Positions 53,548 to 64,000 of a stretch of DNA of 64,000 nucleotides are shown here, piece by piece. Origin of the DNA: Ilyonectria destructans (Eukaryota > Ascomycota > Sordariomycetes > Hypocreales > Nectriaceae). Each line of letters opens with the position of its first letter. Position 1 is the first letter of the stretch. The position numbers and the translations under genes were made by a program. The stretch spans positions 5,270,001 to 5,334,000 of the forward strand of contig JAHEWK010000002.1 in NCBI GenBank assembly GCA_020740775.1, written 5' to 3'. Below the pieces are notes generated by a model. The model had not been told where the DNA came from. It did no database searches and saw nothing but the letters and a program-made list of their open reading frames with translations.

Positions 53548-55122
53548 TCAGTACACGGTCTCTAGAGCATCGAACCACTTCTCGAAAAGAGCGACTGCGT
53601 CCTTGGATATGGCCAGGGCCATAGGGCTCCAGCCATCGCCGACCTGCTGGACAGTACTGCTCTTGGCATTGCTGGTAGGCCAAAACGTGAGATTTTCTCC
53701 ATTGGGATTGCCTGTTTTGATGAAGTTGACCCAGTACGCGTTCATGGTTCTGGCGATCTCGTAGTCTTCGGCGACCCAGGGCAGATTGGTGTCGTACAGG
53801 TTGTTAAGCACATAGTTGATTTCAGATTCGTGATAAGCACCCTGGGTCTGTCCAGGGGGCGCGTGGTCCCAGAAGTAGGTGTATACCGGCTCGACGGAGG
53901 CGGCGGCCCAAAGCTGCGACCATAACCAGGTGCCGACGGCTGATCGGTCTGACCATTGCCGATTGTAGGCCGCTGAAGCTGAGGCACTATCGTTTGCACT
54001 GTAGATGGCCAAGAATTCGTCGGTCCAGTCTCCAAACGTAGTGTTCATATCCGCCAAGTAGGTGGCGAGGGAGATATTAAGGCCGAACGTCGCACCGCTT
54101 TCATCTCTAGTGTTTCCTGTCAGGATGGGCACATTGTTGGCTGCGCCGTTAACCAGGGTGTTCATGTAGGTATCCGGCACGGCATAGTAGTCTAGAACCG
54201 CTCCGAAATCGTCCGCTTGGGAAAAGGTGGTGTAGTTCAGCGCGCGGAGCCCCACAAGGGAAGTGACATTGAGTTCCGATACATAGCTCTCGCCATTTTC
54301 CAGGGCTACGTCAAGACTGCGGTAGTTCTCGGCAAGGTCGGCGCTCAGAGGGTCCTTGGGGTCGCGGACACCAGATTCGATTATGGCACCAACAATCAGT
54401 CCCTTCGTCAGGGGGCTATTCACAATGTGGTATGTTGCGGCCGAACCTGCTGACTGGCCCATCACAGTAATGTGTTTAGGATCTCCGCCGAACGCCTCAA
54501 TGTTCTCCACAATCCAGTTAAGAGCAGCATTCTGGTCCAGAATTGCCCAGTTACCGGAGCTATTCGTGCCGTGTGTTTGGTTCATCTCGGCCGAAAGCCA
54601 GGGGTGTGCAAGCCAACCAAAAATACCGTTCCGGTAATTGTAATTAACAAAAACGACGCCTTTATCAGCAATACCTCCGCCATCAAAAAGAGCGTCACGG
54701 GCACTCGACATGGCCGGATAACTCCACATGACAACTGGCAGTTTCGCATCCGTCGAGTTGGCTGCACTCCATATGTTTAGGCTCAAGCAATCCTCGGAGT
54801 CGGTGTAGCCGTCAGGCACCGCCCTAAATGTTTGGGGGCAAACGGGACCAAAGTCCTGAGCGTCCAAAGTCGTATTCCATGGCGTGGCTGGCTGGGGGGC
54901 CCTGAAGCGATTGTTCCCGCCTGTGGTAGCAGCAAACGGAATGCCTTTCCAGACTGTGATGTCCTTCCAGTGCTCCAGATCGACCCCGGTAGGACTGCTG
55001 TTGAAAGCAGCGTAGCCTTGTAGTGGGCCGTAGTTGGTCATGGTGACCTCCTCGTACAAGGCAGCGTTTGCTGTGCACAGCATGGCCGTGATGGCGCGTA
55101 GGAACGGCGGAAGGCGCCACAT
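53548..55122 (-). CDS. secreted type-B carboxylesterase/lipase-family protein with unusual oxyanion region
   Basis: Intronless gene of 524 residues in the alpha/beta-hydrolase carboxylesterase-B family. The ATG at 55122 is used (MWRLPPFLRAITAMLCTANA is a signal peptide); the longer frame begins at a TTG. Family parts: GPLQGYAAF, WKGIPFAATTGGNNRFRAP, DSEDCLSLNIW, GNWAILDQNAALNWIVENI and FGGDPKHITVMGQSAGS, with nucleophile Ser224. The acidic residue is the Glu of GNTRDESGA and the His is in GAYHESEINYV. The usual oxyanion HGGGF loop is replaced by MWSYPAMSSARDALFDGGG, so the oxyanion hole must be formed differently or the specificity is altered. It is divergent from the tannase gene across 1.1 kb that holds a MITE. 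Confidence 0.88.
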   Translation of the reverse strand: MWRLPPFLRAITAMLCTANAALYEEVTMTNYGPLQGYAAFNSSPTGVDLEHWKDITVWKGIPFAATTGGNNRFRAPQPATPWNTTLDAQDFGPVCPQTFRAVPDGYTDSEDCLSLNIWSAANSTDAKLPVVMWSYPAMSSARDALFDGGGIADKGVVFVNYNYRNGIFGWLAHPWLSAEMNQTHGTNSSGNWAILDQNAALNWIVENIEAFGGDPKHITVMGQSAGSAATYHIVNSPLTKGLIVGAIIESGVRDPKDPLSADLAENYRSLDVALENGESYVSELNVTSLVGLRALNYTTFSQADDFGAVLDYYAVPDTYMNTLVNGAANNVPILTGNTRDESGATFGLNISLATYLADMNTTFGDWTDEFLAIYSANDSASASAAYNRQWSDRSAVGTWLWSQLWAAASVEPVYTYFWDHAPPGQTQGAYHESEINYVLNNLYDTNLPWVAEDYEIARTMNAYWVNFIKTGNPNGENLTFWPTSNAKSSTVQQVGDGWSPMALAISKDAVALFEKWFDALETVY

Positions 55123-55677
55123 GGTCAATAGTATTGAAGAAGAGGCGGGAGAATAAGGAGCAGAAGAACGAACTAGTAAGAATTGGTTGTGGGTTTGCGA
55201 GATATGCGAAAGCCGCTCATGTGCGCACCGACATGAATGCCCAGTATGAATATATAGAAACTACCGTAGCACCGGGACGCCACTTTCTTCGAAGGCATCC
55301 GTCGAGCATTCAGGGGAAGCGACGATCACGGCCATAGGAAGATCTATTCCCGCTGTGGTACGTTGCAGTACTATACGTGGAAGCAACCCGTACCCCTGGG
55401 GGGGTGAGCTTTGCATGAACGGTTGGAAAGCGAAAGCGAGCGTGACCCCACAGCTTCCCCTGCGGCAAATGTCCACGCGATCTAGATTACATCAGAGTTC
55501 CCCACAAGTCGTCCCGGAAGTCGTCCCGGAAGTTGTCCCGGCGAACGCGCGGCGTAGCTCGGAACGCGTAATACACTCGCCATGGGTTCTACGTAATTGC
55601 GTTGCATTCATTGACAGGCGGATGAGAAGATCTCAGACGGTGCTGGACTCACGGCCCAGCCTGCCAGTTCGTCGTAG
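55123..55677. other. promoter region of carboxylesterase
   Basis: A 12-bp unit (AAGTCGTCCCGG) is repeated three times at 55506-55541. A TATA-like TATATAG lies at about 55251-55257, 130 bases before the carboxylesterase ATG on its minus strand. Confidence 0.45.
55506..55541. repeat. three tandem copies of a 12-bp unit
   Basis: AAGTCGTCCCGG twice, then AAGTTGTCCCGG. It lies in the divergent promoter between the carboxylesterase and the MITE. Confidence 0.75.
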
Positions 55678-56069
55678 TATATACTGGTGGGTGCCTGTAG
55701 TCCGTCCCCCCTGGTGGTTGCGGATTTGCTCCGCTCCCTAGGGGGGGTTACTAATTTATAAAAGGTCCTTTTAATTTATAAAATATAAGATTTCTATCTT
55801 TAGTTTTAACTATTAGATAGATTATAGCTATATAGTATTCTTAAATAGTATTCTTAAATAGTAAGTATTATATTTAGTATTAGTAGATATAGTAGCTAAA
55901 TAATAAAATTATTACATATTAATTTTTACTTTAAGTTTTAATTTAATTCTGCTAGTTTTGATTTTACCAATTAAGAGGACCTTTTGTAAGTTAGTAACAC
56001 CCCCTAGGGCGCGGAGCAAATCCGCAACCACCAGGGGGGGCCTGACTAAAGGCGCCCACTATTAGTATA
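55678..56069. mobile_element. MITE-like element with ~100-bp terminal inverted repeats
   Basis: The left arm, about 55678-55780, and the right arm, about 55968-56069, are inverted copies. Shared core words are CCCCTGGTGGTTGCGGATTT, GCTCCG and CCTAGGGGG, then GTTACTAA or TTAGTAAC next to AAAAGGTCC or GGACCTTTT. The outer parts TATATACT, GTGGG and TAGTC also pair. The 190-base centre is extremely AT-rich and noncoding. The ends lie in TA-rich DNA, which fits a TA target site (Tc1/mariner type). No transposase. Confidence 0.82.
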
Positions 56070-56249
56070 TATATATATTCAAGAGTGCAATCGTTTGAGC
56101 ACGAGAGGAAGTACGCGCTTCTTCCTGTACCATTCGCTTCTCTTGGATCAAGCCTGGCGAATCTGTCAATCAGTCACTCGCTGAGCTCCCCATTATCCAT
56201 CCACCTTTTCTATCCGCATGTTGATCTTGCCATCTTCCCTGAACTCGCC

Positions 56250-58049
56250 ATGCCTTCGCTTTCCCGCGCTGTGCTCAGCGCAGCCTGTGTCGCGGCTGCC
56301 GGCCAAGCGCTTTCACTGAGCGATGTCTGCACCACGGCCTACGCGATTGCGGCAGTTCCTGCGGCTGACTTCTTGCCCGGCATCACTCTCAACGCATCCT
56401 CGATCACCACAGCCCTTGTTACGAACTCGACAGCGTCAAACGACTGGTACATCACCGAGACCATCTCGTACTGCAATGTCACGATTGCCTACTCGCATAA
56501 TGGTATCCCTAATGATTTGGTCCACGTATCCTTCTGGGTGCCTGAACCGGACAAGTTCGAGAATCGATACGTGACAACGGGTGGCAGTGGTCTTTCCATC
56601 AACGCGGTAAGTCTGCCCAGATCGAGCTGTTGGAGATAGGTTATTGATCCCGGTATCCGTGAACAGGGCGCCGTCTCAAACCCTACCGGCGTCATCGTTG
56701 GCGCCGTCTCGGGCTATACAGACGGTGGTTTCGGCACCTTCGATTCCTCTTGGGACGAGGTCTTCCTCCTTGCTAATAACACCATCAACTGGCAGTCCGT
56801 CTACATGATGGGCTACCAGGCTCACTGGGAGCTCGCCACTCTGGGAAAGGAGTTCACCAAGAACTTCTTCAATGTCTCGGATAAGGTCTACTCCTACTAC
56901 CAAGCATGTTCTGAGGGTGGCCGCGAGGGTTGGAGTCAGCTCCAGCGCTTCGCCGATCTGTTTGATGGCGCTACAATCGGTGCGCCTGCCCTGCGCTACG
57001 GTCAGCAGCAGGTCAACCACCTGAGCGCGAGCGTGACCGAGCAGACCCTGGGTTACTACCCGCCGAGTTGTGAATTGGAGAAGCTCGTGAATCTGACTAT
57101 TGCATTCTGCGATCCCCTGGATGGACAGACTGATGGTGTCGTCTCGCGATCAGACCTGTGCAAACTGCAATTCGACGTCAATAGCACCATCGGGGAGCCT
57201 TACTACTGTGCCGCATCATCGGGCGGTTCATCTGGTCCGGGTAAACGTCAGCTTGGTGGTGGAAGTGCCACCCCTGAACAGAATGGGACGATCACAGCTC
57301 AAGGCGCCGAGCTTGCCCAGGCCCTCTGGAATGGACTTCATGACTCCCAAGGGAAGCGCGTCTATATATATTACCAACCTGGTGCCGACTTCGGTGACGC
57401 CAGCACTACCTACAACTCGGACACGGGAGAATGGGAGGCGTCTATTTCAAACCTCGGTGGCCAGTGGGTGGCACAGTTCCTCGAGCTTCAGGACGTTGAT
57501 AATCTGAGCACCCTGGACAACGTTACCTACGATACTCTGAAGGAGTGGATGATCTATGGTATGCAGAAGTACGGGGACTCGTTGCAGACCACCGAGCCTG
57601 ATGTTAGTGCTTTTGCCAACGCCGGTGGCAAGGTCATCCACGTCCACGGTGAGCAGGACCCGTCCATCCCCGCTGCTTCGTCGATCCACTACTACGAGTC
57701 CGTCCGTAACGTCATGTTCCCCAACATGACCTTCAATTCTAGCACAGAGGCTATGGACGATTTCTACCGCCTCTTCCTTGTCCCTGGCGGCGCTCACTGC
57801 GGAGCAAACACCGAACAGCCGGGTGGGGGATGGCCTGCAACGACACTGCAGACTATGATCGAATGGGTTGAGAACGGCATCGCGCCGACGACTCTTAACA
57901 ACACTGGCGCCACCGTGCCCAGCCTCTGCAAGTGGCCACTGCGACCGCTGTGGTCCAACACCGGTTCATCTTTCAACTGTATCTATGATCAGGCCTCGTG
58001 GGACAGTTGGATATACGATTTCGATGCTTACAGCACACCGCTCTACTGA
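56250..58049 (+). CDS. secreted tannase/feruloyl-esterase family protein
   Basis: Extracellular ester hydrolase of 579 residues, family of Aspergillus tannase and feruloyl esterase B, cleaving gallate or hydroxycinnamate esters. Two exons: 56250-56606 and 56667-58049, with a 60-nt phase-0 intron. The ATG at 56250 begins the signal peptide MPSLSRAVLSAACVAAAGQA; the frame extends upstream to 56085 but that part is leader. The nucleophile motif is YQACSEGGREGW (the CS of the family's paired-Cys triad). The Asp is in HVHGEQDPSIPA, and the His-Cys in PGGAHCGANTEQPGGG. Before the lid, GPGKRQLGGG is a Kex2-type dibasic site like the one at which Aspergillus tannase is cut into two chains. Ten or more N-glycosylation sites. 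A MITE sits 180 bases upstream. Confidence 0.9.
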
Positions 58050-58634
58050 TGGACTCTCACAAACCTCGGCCTAGAGGCTAAGCGTGGCCAGGCTAAGAAG
58101 GATCGTGAGGCGGCGGAGGCGGCCGGGAAGAAATCTTATTTGAGGGTTGGCAACTCATCTCTTTAAGCCTGTCTCCTAGTCTTTGCTTCTCATATTTAGC
58201 GACATGGAGCAATCGAAAAGCCAATTCATCACCTTGACTCTATTATTACTACCCCTTAGCTCAGTTCACTATTTCGAAAATATTAATTTCGAAAATATCA
58301 AATGTGTCGCCTAATCTAGTCGCGATTGTTAACTTCCCAATCCAGCTCCCTGTCAGCGATCTGTTAAGCGTCATTGAGGGGAGGAGCGGTCGTATCATTC
58401 ATCCATGAAGATGGAAGACAATCTAAATGGACCACTTGACAGCATCGCAATTGAGATGCGATATGTCTTTTTTGTATTTGGCGATGCGCACGCTATTTCA
58501 GCCCTCGGAGTTCTGGAAAAAGAGAGGAAAAGAAACTACAGCTGTAGGACGCGGTTTCCCATTTAAAATTAGGTGACAATAAATAAACGCTTGGTTTCAT
58601 GTTGATCATACAGCCGACTCCCGATGCCGCAGTG
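58050..58634. other. spacer between tannase and regulator
   Basis: Convergent 3' ends with no gene recognised. Contains a short direct repeat ATTTCGAAAATAT at about 58271-58297. Confidence 0.4.
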
Positions 58635-61109
58635 CTACGAACAATTTATGCCGTACGAGCTCATGCTGGAACGGGTTCCGGACAGGCCACTAGAAGCAGG
58701 CAGATCAAACGCATTTCCAGGAGCCAGATCCATGTCAAAGTCGAGAAAAGATGGTGGGGATATATTTACAGAAATGGATGTGTCGCCTGGTTCCGCTGTC
58801 CTCGAACTACTACACATGGCGCCGTAGTCGACCATTGGCCAAAGGATTGCCTCCAACTCAGCGTCTATCTCGAATGACGTCTGCGGATCAAGCATGTTTT
58901 TGAAAGCCTGGCCGTGCGATTCGAAAGAGAGGAGTTGCGTGTGCTGTTGGATTCAATTAGTATAATCCCCAATTGCCGACTAGTATCAAGAATGAAGGAA
59001 GCAGGGCTTACCATCTTTGACGCATGGCTCCAAAATTTACCCATGCTCTTGAGTATCCGCAGAGCTTGCTGACTAGCTTCAACAAGCTCTGGCTCTGGCG
59101 AATTTCCTCTTTCCTGTTGAGCATGAATGAAGAGTGACAGCAGGGTGCCAGTTAGACACGTGGAATAGGCGTAGAACGACGCCTCGACGTGGCAACCCGC
59201 TGCTTGCGCCTGGTCCAGCCACGACGGCACTTTTCGAGCGTGTTCGCAGCACGTCTCATATGTTCGTGTAAGGAAGCTCGGAGGGGCTTTGGCTTTGAGC
59301 TTTTGAAGTCGCAAGGTCAACAGGAAGGGGTGGTTCAACAGACAGTGACAGAGGTGGAAAACCACGCGGGCAAAAATGGCATGCCCTATGGTTTGGTGAT
59401 CCAGTGATCCGTCGGGTAGTCTGCTATTGGCGATTATATCGGCAACTGAGATATCGTCTACTTGTAAATGCTGCTCAATCAGGAGCAGGAACGAGGTGAT
59501 GGATGCAAACTCGGATCGAGAATCCCAGGGTCGGACGTAATCCGTCTCGCGCTCGTGGAGGACGTAGCGGGCGCAGCGACCCAACGCCGAGGCAACAAGG
59601 ATTGCTAGAGTAAAGTGTCCCCGGATTTCCCCTAGGTCTGCGTTCCAGTTCAAAAGCTGGTGTAGCGTGGCTGTTTGCTTCCAGGTACCAGTCCGGAAGA
59701 CGTCTTCTTCACAGGGGAGCTGGACGTGGCAGTCTTCATCGGCAATCGCTGGGGGCCGGGCTTTGCCGCAGGAGACTAGCTTGTCGAGAAGATAGACGGA
59801 CCAAAATACTCTTCTTCTCTCTTCTTGTTCGACAATGGGAAGCAAAGGGCTAGGCTCTTTCATCAGCTGCAGGTCTTGTGCAATTCTCACTGCGAGGCCG
59901 ATCTTGAGCCATCCAGAACTCGTTCGACCAGCTTACAGAGGTTAGTAAGATTCTTAGGCGTGTGGCGGGATCAAATAAAACGCACCTGTAAAGTCAACGA
60001 TTGCTAAAATGTTGGTTGTTTGTGCGACGTAGAGGTTGGGGGAATTTTCGACGGTCAAATGTTCGTTCAGGACCACGAGCCAGGCTTCTCTTGCGTAGGC
60101 TTCCATTGCTTCATGTGTGCGCCCTTGGAAATATTCGTGATTGGAAAACCTCACTGAAGACGCCAGGACGGCCAACACGAGGCATTTTGGGAGAAGGCCG
60201 AAACTGAGTAGCTGTTGGAAGCGTTCCTCTTGAAAATATGAGTAGGGTTGGTTGTGCGAGTGGACGAAGTAGGTATCGACAAGGTGTTGGACGACGGGCT
60301 CGGGTGGCATGGCGCTGAACATACTGAATGACGATGTTAGCGGACGCTTGAAGGTGAAGAGCTTCACATACGCATTGTTCGACTCGGTGAGGTCTTGGGG
60401 GGAGGGGTTGGAGTCTGAAAGCTGGCGCTGACCCTCTGAGCCAAAGTTTTGGCCCGTCATGCGACGTGGTTGAGACGGAGAGAGAGGCTCCTCGAACTGT
60501 TGATCAAGACATTGGCGACCAATGCTACGAAGAAGCGGCGGCGAGATTAGCAGGTTGTAAGCACCATGATTGAGGAGTGAAATTGCTAATTACCTGGGAT
60601 CTTGCGATGTTTGGTCGCTCAGCCGCGCCAATTGAGCCTCGACGGTGCTGAGGCGCCGCAACAGGTCCATCTGCGACAGACACGGTTAGCATCCACAGGC
60701 CATTGGGAAGAAAGGTTCGTACGTCGCCGAAGCCGGGCGGGAAATTGGCCAGAGAGTTGGCGAGCGGGTTCCCAGCCATGGCGGCCATGGTGGAGGAGTA
60801 GGATTCGTAGTGGCATGAGCGATTGACGCGCGTGCAATTGACACAGCGCGGGCGATCGCCGGAGCACTTGGTCTTGCGCTGGCTAGAAGGCGGAGGAATA
60901 AGTGAGCATGGCTGGCAAGAGACAGAAGGGAGGGCGCGTTGGAGACGAAGGACTGGACTGGACTGCGAGGGAACATGTACTGACCGACATCGCGTGCAGG
61001 CCTGCCGAATGCGCCGGATGCCTCCGGCCGACGGATGCTGCGACCTGCTGGGCGGGCTGGACTCCGGGGACGCGGACGACGGCATTGCTGGGAAGCGTAT
61101 CGACGTCAT
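58635..61109 (-). CDS. Zn2Cys6 transcription factor with fungal-specific (Fungal_trans) domain
   Basis: Regulator of 693 residues in seven exons: 61109-60985, 60882-60723, 60670-60594, 60524-60372, 60323-59986, 59931-59012 and 58943-58635. The zinc cluster is split by intron 1 and reads ACTRCRQRKTKCSGDRPRC, then VNCTRVNRSCHYE. Exon 3 supplies a coiled-coil linker (MDLLRRLSTVEAQLARLSDQ). The middle domain has PPEPVVQHLVDTYFVHSHNQ, RTSSGWLKIGLAVRIAQDL and RRRVFWSVYLLDKLVSCGKA, typical of the Fungal_trans family. The C-terminus is acidic (FDMDLAPGNAFDLP). All six junctions keep frame, and each alternative frame hits stops. Its 3' end lies close to the tannase gene, which it may regulate; this is only positional. 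Confidence 0.86.
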
Positions 61110-62057
61110 GTGCTGCGGAATAGGATCGCATCGGCGGGTTGCGTTGCGAGGGAAAGCAACTAAGAGTTGGGTAAACACCAAAGCGAAGGGATCGAGACCA
61201 GGCGGGAGACCAAGAGAAGCGGGGTTCTGTGCAGACCTCCCTTGGTCCACTGAAACCATTCCTCATAAACCTGGTGAATGCTGGGGTAGACATACCAACT
61301 TTAGGCTACTTCTGGCTAGTTACGTCGTCATGCGTGCTACATTTACAGTATTAGTCTCTCGTTTCGCAGCTTGCGGGGTTGGCAGTCCAGGGCATGCGGA
61401 GATGATGGAGAAACGGGGCAAACGAGCAGAGCGGTCTTGTTTAGGTCAAGTGTGTTATTTTGTTCAGTGGGAGATGGCCACCCGAATGGCCGAGGTCGTG
61501 TGTGCATCTATGTGAGGGCATTGCCATCTCGCCTTATCACTTCGTGGTCTTTGCCTCATTGTGATGATTGCAGTACCCAATTTCGACAGATTGGCTTCAT
61601 TGGCAGAGTCGGCTGCGGGAAATAAGTCGAGGGCATACAGCAATGAGTCCGCCATAGCTATGTCGGCATCGATGGCAAAAGAACGTCAGAGATTCAATTG
61701 ATCAACTATTTACAGTGCCAGCCACAGAGTCGTGACAGTCTGACAAGCCATACTTATTTGGTTGACTGAAAAGTTTGCCTTGGAGCTGGAGATCTAGAGC
61801 TCGAGCTCCCCCGGACCGACCGGCGGAGAGCGGACCGGCCTTCTCCCAATTAATACGCCATGCCCATTCGGTAACAAGCATCGCCACTCGCATGGGGTAC
61901 ATGGGGTAACACTTTGGGCCCTGTAATTGGTTCTCCACGCCGAACCCGCGAGCATCGCACGGAGAGCGGACCGGAGAGTATCTACAGTAATAGCCTTGCT
62001 TCCACCTACGCCCAGAGACGATGCGAGCACCCTTGACATTACTTTCCTTCACTCAGC
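61110..62057. other. intergenic region upstream of two divergent loci
   Basis: No gene supported. A TCTAGAGCTCGAGCTC-like palindromic patch lies near 61792-61808. Confidence 0.4.
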
Positions 62058-64000
62058 ATGGCTTGCTGCTACATCGCGGCTTTCTGCGTCGGGCAGCTGG
62101 TCAAAGCATGCCAATTCCTCGGCCTGGACAAGACGATACGGTACAACGATGACGACGATGAATCGCTCGAGTTCTCAGACGGAACCACCGGGCGGAGCGG
62201 ATGGAATCTCGGGGCGAGCGGCATGCAACATCAACATCAGTCCTAGTTCTTTCGCTCTCGGGCATGACTTGCTCCAATTCTGTCGAGTCGGTGTTGAACA
62301 ACCATCCAGACATTGACAAGGCGCGAATCTCCTTGACGCTGCAGCAGGCCACCGTCATCGGGAAGACACCAAGTCTCGACAAGGAGTCCATCAAGAGAGC
62401 TGTGGAGGACCTGGGGTACGGCGTAGAGTTGGGACCCCGCTCGCCGCAGGAGATCATCGACGTGCTCAAGCCGAAAGAGGACGTTGCTCGACTACAGTCC
62501 AGCTTCTCTCAGCTTTCTCGCTGTGCCCTTGCCATTCACATCGCCACCTTTCCGCTGTCGAGATTGGTCGGAGATGGGCCTCCGTCGGTGCCCTGGGCAT
62601 AGTACACTGCTTTTGCCTCTCGTTGGCCCTGTTTGCGCAGTATCGCTACATTGGGTGGATTCATGCCGATGGATGGAAGTGGATTCGCCGAGGTGCTGGG
62701 TAACCCAACATGAACACGCTGATTTCTTCTTCCATCCTCTTGGGTTTACTATCGTCCATCATCGACTTACTTGCTCGAGGTGCTTTGAAAGCCACCCCAT
62801 ACTACAGCACAACCATAGGCCTTGCTCTGGTCGTGGTTGTCGGTAAATATCTAGACACCATTTCTCGCCGAAGTGCCTCAGAAGACCTAATCAAGGTTTG
62901 CAACCCACTCCTGGACACCCAGTTTACGAAGATGCACCCAACGGGACAGGTAAGTGATCTGGCTGCTCTTGTCTGCACTATTAGTTCAAGTAAATCCACT
63001 AAACATCGATAGCTCGTACCCTCAACGTTCCTACGACCCGGCGACCAAATAATCATCACGCACTTTTCAGTATCGAATGACTGGTCCAACAAAAAGGCCG
63101 ACTTGTGGAACTATGTGTGTGCGGTCGAGGAGCAGAGTGTCACCATCCCATCAGCAGAGCCATATTCTCCGCTGGAGTCAAGTATATGGAAACTCCGTGG
63201 TCCGTCACCAAGTCCTTGACACAGACTCCGGAAATGGCATACGAGTCTGGAAAAGGCGTGTCGGGTGAGGTGATGATACAACAGCAACCTTGGCGAAATG
63301 TCATCGTAGGCAGTTTGCGCTACCTATGGTCGAGTGACGTCGCTGGGCTTCCCGACGAGCCTCGACACCAGGATCCTGGTGTGATTGTAGTTTACGTTGG
63401 TATTGACGGCGTATATGCCGGAAGTCTACTCATTACGGTACGGGGTAGAACTAAGGTGACTGCAAAGCTGTTGCTGACAATAACAGGACGCAATTAGATA
63501 CGACGCAAGGTCGACAATTGGCCGCCTAACATCTATGAGATATGATTATAAACTAGTATGATAGCACTGTTGGTTCTAAGCCAAAAGCTTATATGTGCAT
63601 AGCTCACTGGTGAGCTTCCTCAATCCCAGCTTGGCGGCAGCTGACGTCGGCATCGCGTTATGCCACGAAGCGGCGTCGCCTACAGCTGGTGCATCTGTGA
63701 TGATTCTCAACTCTCGTTTGGAATCAATACTGGTATTACTCGAGATTGCGAGGCAAACTGTACAGCAGGTCCGAGTCAACCTGCTGTGGGTATTTGGATA
63801 CAACCTTTTTGCCCTGAGCATGGCAATTGGCCTCATTCAACCCTTTGGGGTGGTTCTAACTCCGTAAGTGATTCACATGTAACTGCAAAAGCAATATGAA
63901 ACTAATGCTATGTTTGGCCAGGCCATTAGCAGCGGCACTCATATCGTGCTCGTCCATTGTTATTACCATCAACAGTCTCAGGTTGCGAAGTAAACTAGCC
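62058..64000 (+). pseudogene. P1B-type (copper) ATPase pseudogene, continues past window
   Basis: Relic of a CPx-type heavy-metal ATPase. Starts MACCYIAAFCVGQLVKACQF, then changes frame. HMA domain: LVLSLSGMTCSNSVESV, where the usual GMTCxxC has lost its second Cys. Membrane and actuator parts: MNTLISSSILLGLLSSIIDL, GLALVVVVGKYLDTISRRSA, TQFTKMHPTGQ, LVPSTFLRPGDQIII. It ends with the C-terminal hinge AAADVGIALCHEAASPTAGA, the last two helices (VNLLWVFGYNLFALSMAIGL) and a further exon from 63923 (PLAAALISCSSIV). The CPC helix, the DKTGT phosphorylation loop and most of the N domain are missing or unrecognisable between about 63120 and 63600. Several frameshifts. Confidence 0.78.

Noticed and set aside
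55750..55980. AT-rich centre of the MITE as a gene or replication origin
   Set aside because: No open frame and no independent origin features; it is simply the interior of the inverted-repeat element.
1..64000. CRISPR arrays, rRNA genes or bacterial-type operons
   Set aside because: None seen; spliceosomal introns and fungal families show a eukaryotic nuclear sequence.

Overview
The window is nuclear DNA from a filamentous ascomycete (Pezizomycotina). Genes carry short introns of about 47-118 nt with GTRNGT-type donors and CTAAC-like branch sites. The protein families are typical of these fungi: a NACHT/WD40 NLR-like protein, Zn2Cys6 and bZIP-DUF3425-type regulators, RTA1, a MARVEL-like protein, a tannase, and secreted esterases and glycosidases. 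I cannot place the genus. The gene density is that of an accessory region, with many relics and AT-rich stretches that look like repeat-induced point mutation (RIP).

Layout. 0-8 kb: 3' part of a Baeyer-Villiger-type monooxygenase, a four-TM MARVEL-like protein, and a large NACHT-WD40 locus split by a one-base frameshift. 8-10.6 kb: decayed LINE. 10.6-12.1 kb: secreted GH39-like hydrolase. 15.2-22.3 kb: RTA1-family protein, Upc2-like Zn2Cys6 regulator and sterol-glucosyltransferase-like enzyme, with arrays of an ACGA motif at about 10-bp spacing in their flanks that resemble the yeast sterol regulatory element. 23.4-29.4 kb: secreted GH106-like protein facing an L-fucose-permease-like transporter. 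30.6-32.6 kb: secreted amidase.

34-46 kb looks like a decaying catabolic cluster. It holds relics of an aldo-keto reductase, an alpha/beta hydrolase and an NmrA protein; an intact bZIP regulator and an intact NmrA protein; a cyclase-family pseudogene; a linalool dehydratase/isomerase-like pseudogene; and an intact acyl-CoA ligase with a PTS1-like tail. 47-53 kb: a Kex2-processed small secreted cysteine protein assembled from four exons, a small hypothetical gene, a truncated alcohol dehydrogenase, and a collapsed polyketide-synthase-type gene. 53.5-58 kb: carboxylesterase and tannase/feruloyl esterase, divergent, with a MITE-like inverted-repeat element between them. 58.6-61.1 kb: Zn2Cys6 regulator with seven exons. 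62-64 kb: eroded copper-type P-ATPase pseudogene running off the window.

Gene structures were built by hand from frame, splice sites and remembered family consensus. No database search was possible, so family names rest on recognised motifs. The most interesting points are the RTA1/Upc2-like/glucosyltransferase group with its phased motif arrays, three GC-AG introns in two genes, the frame-broken NLR, and the dead terpenoid-type catabolic cluster.
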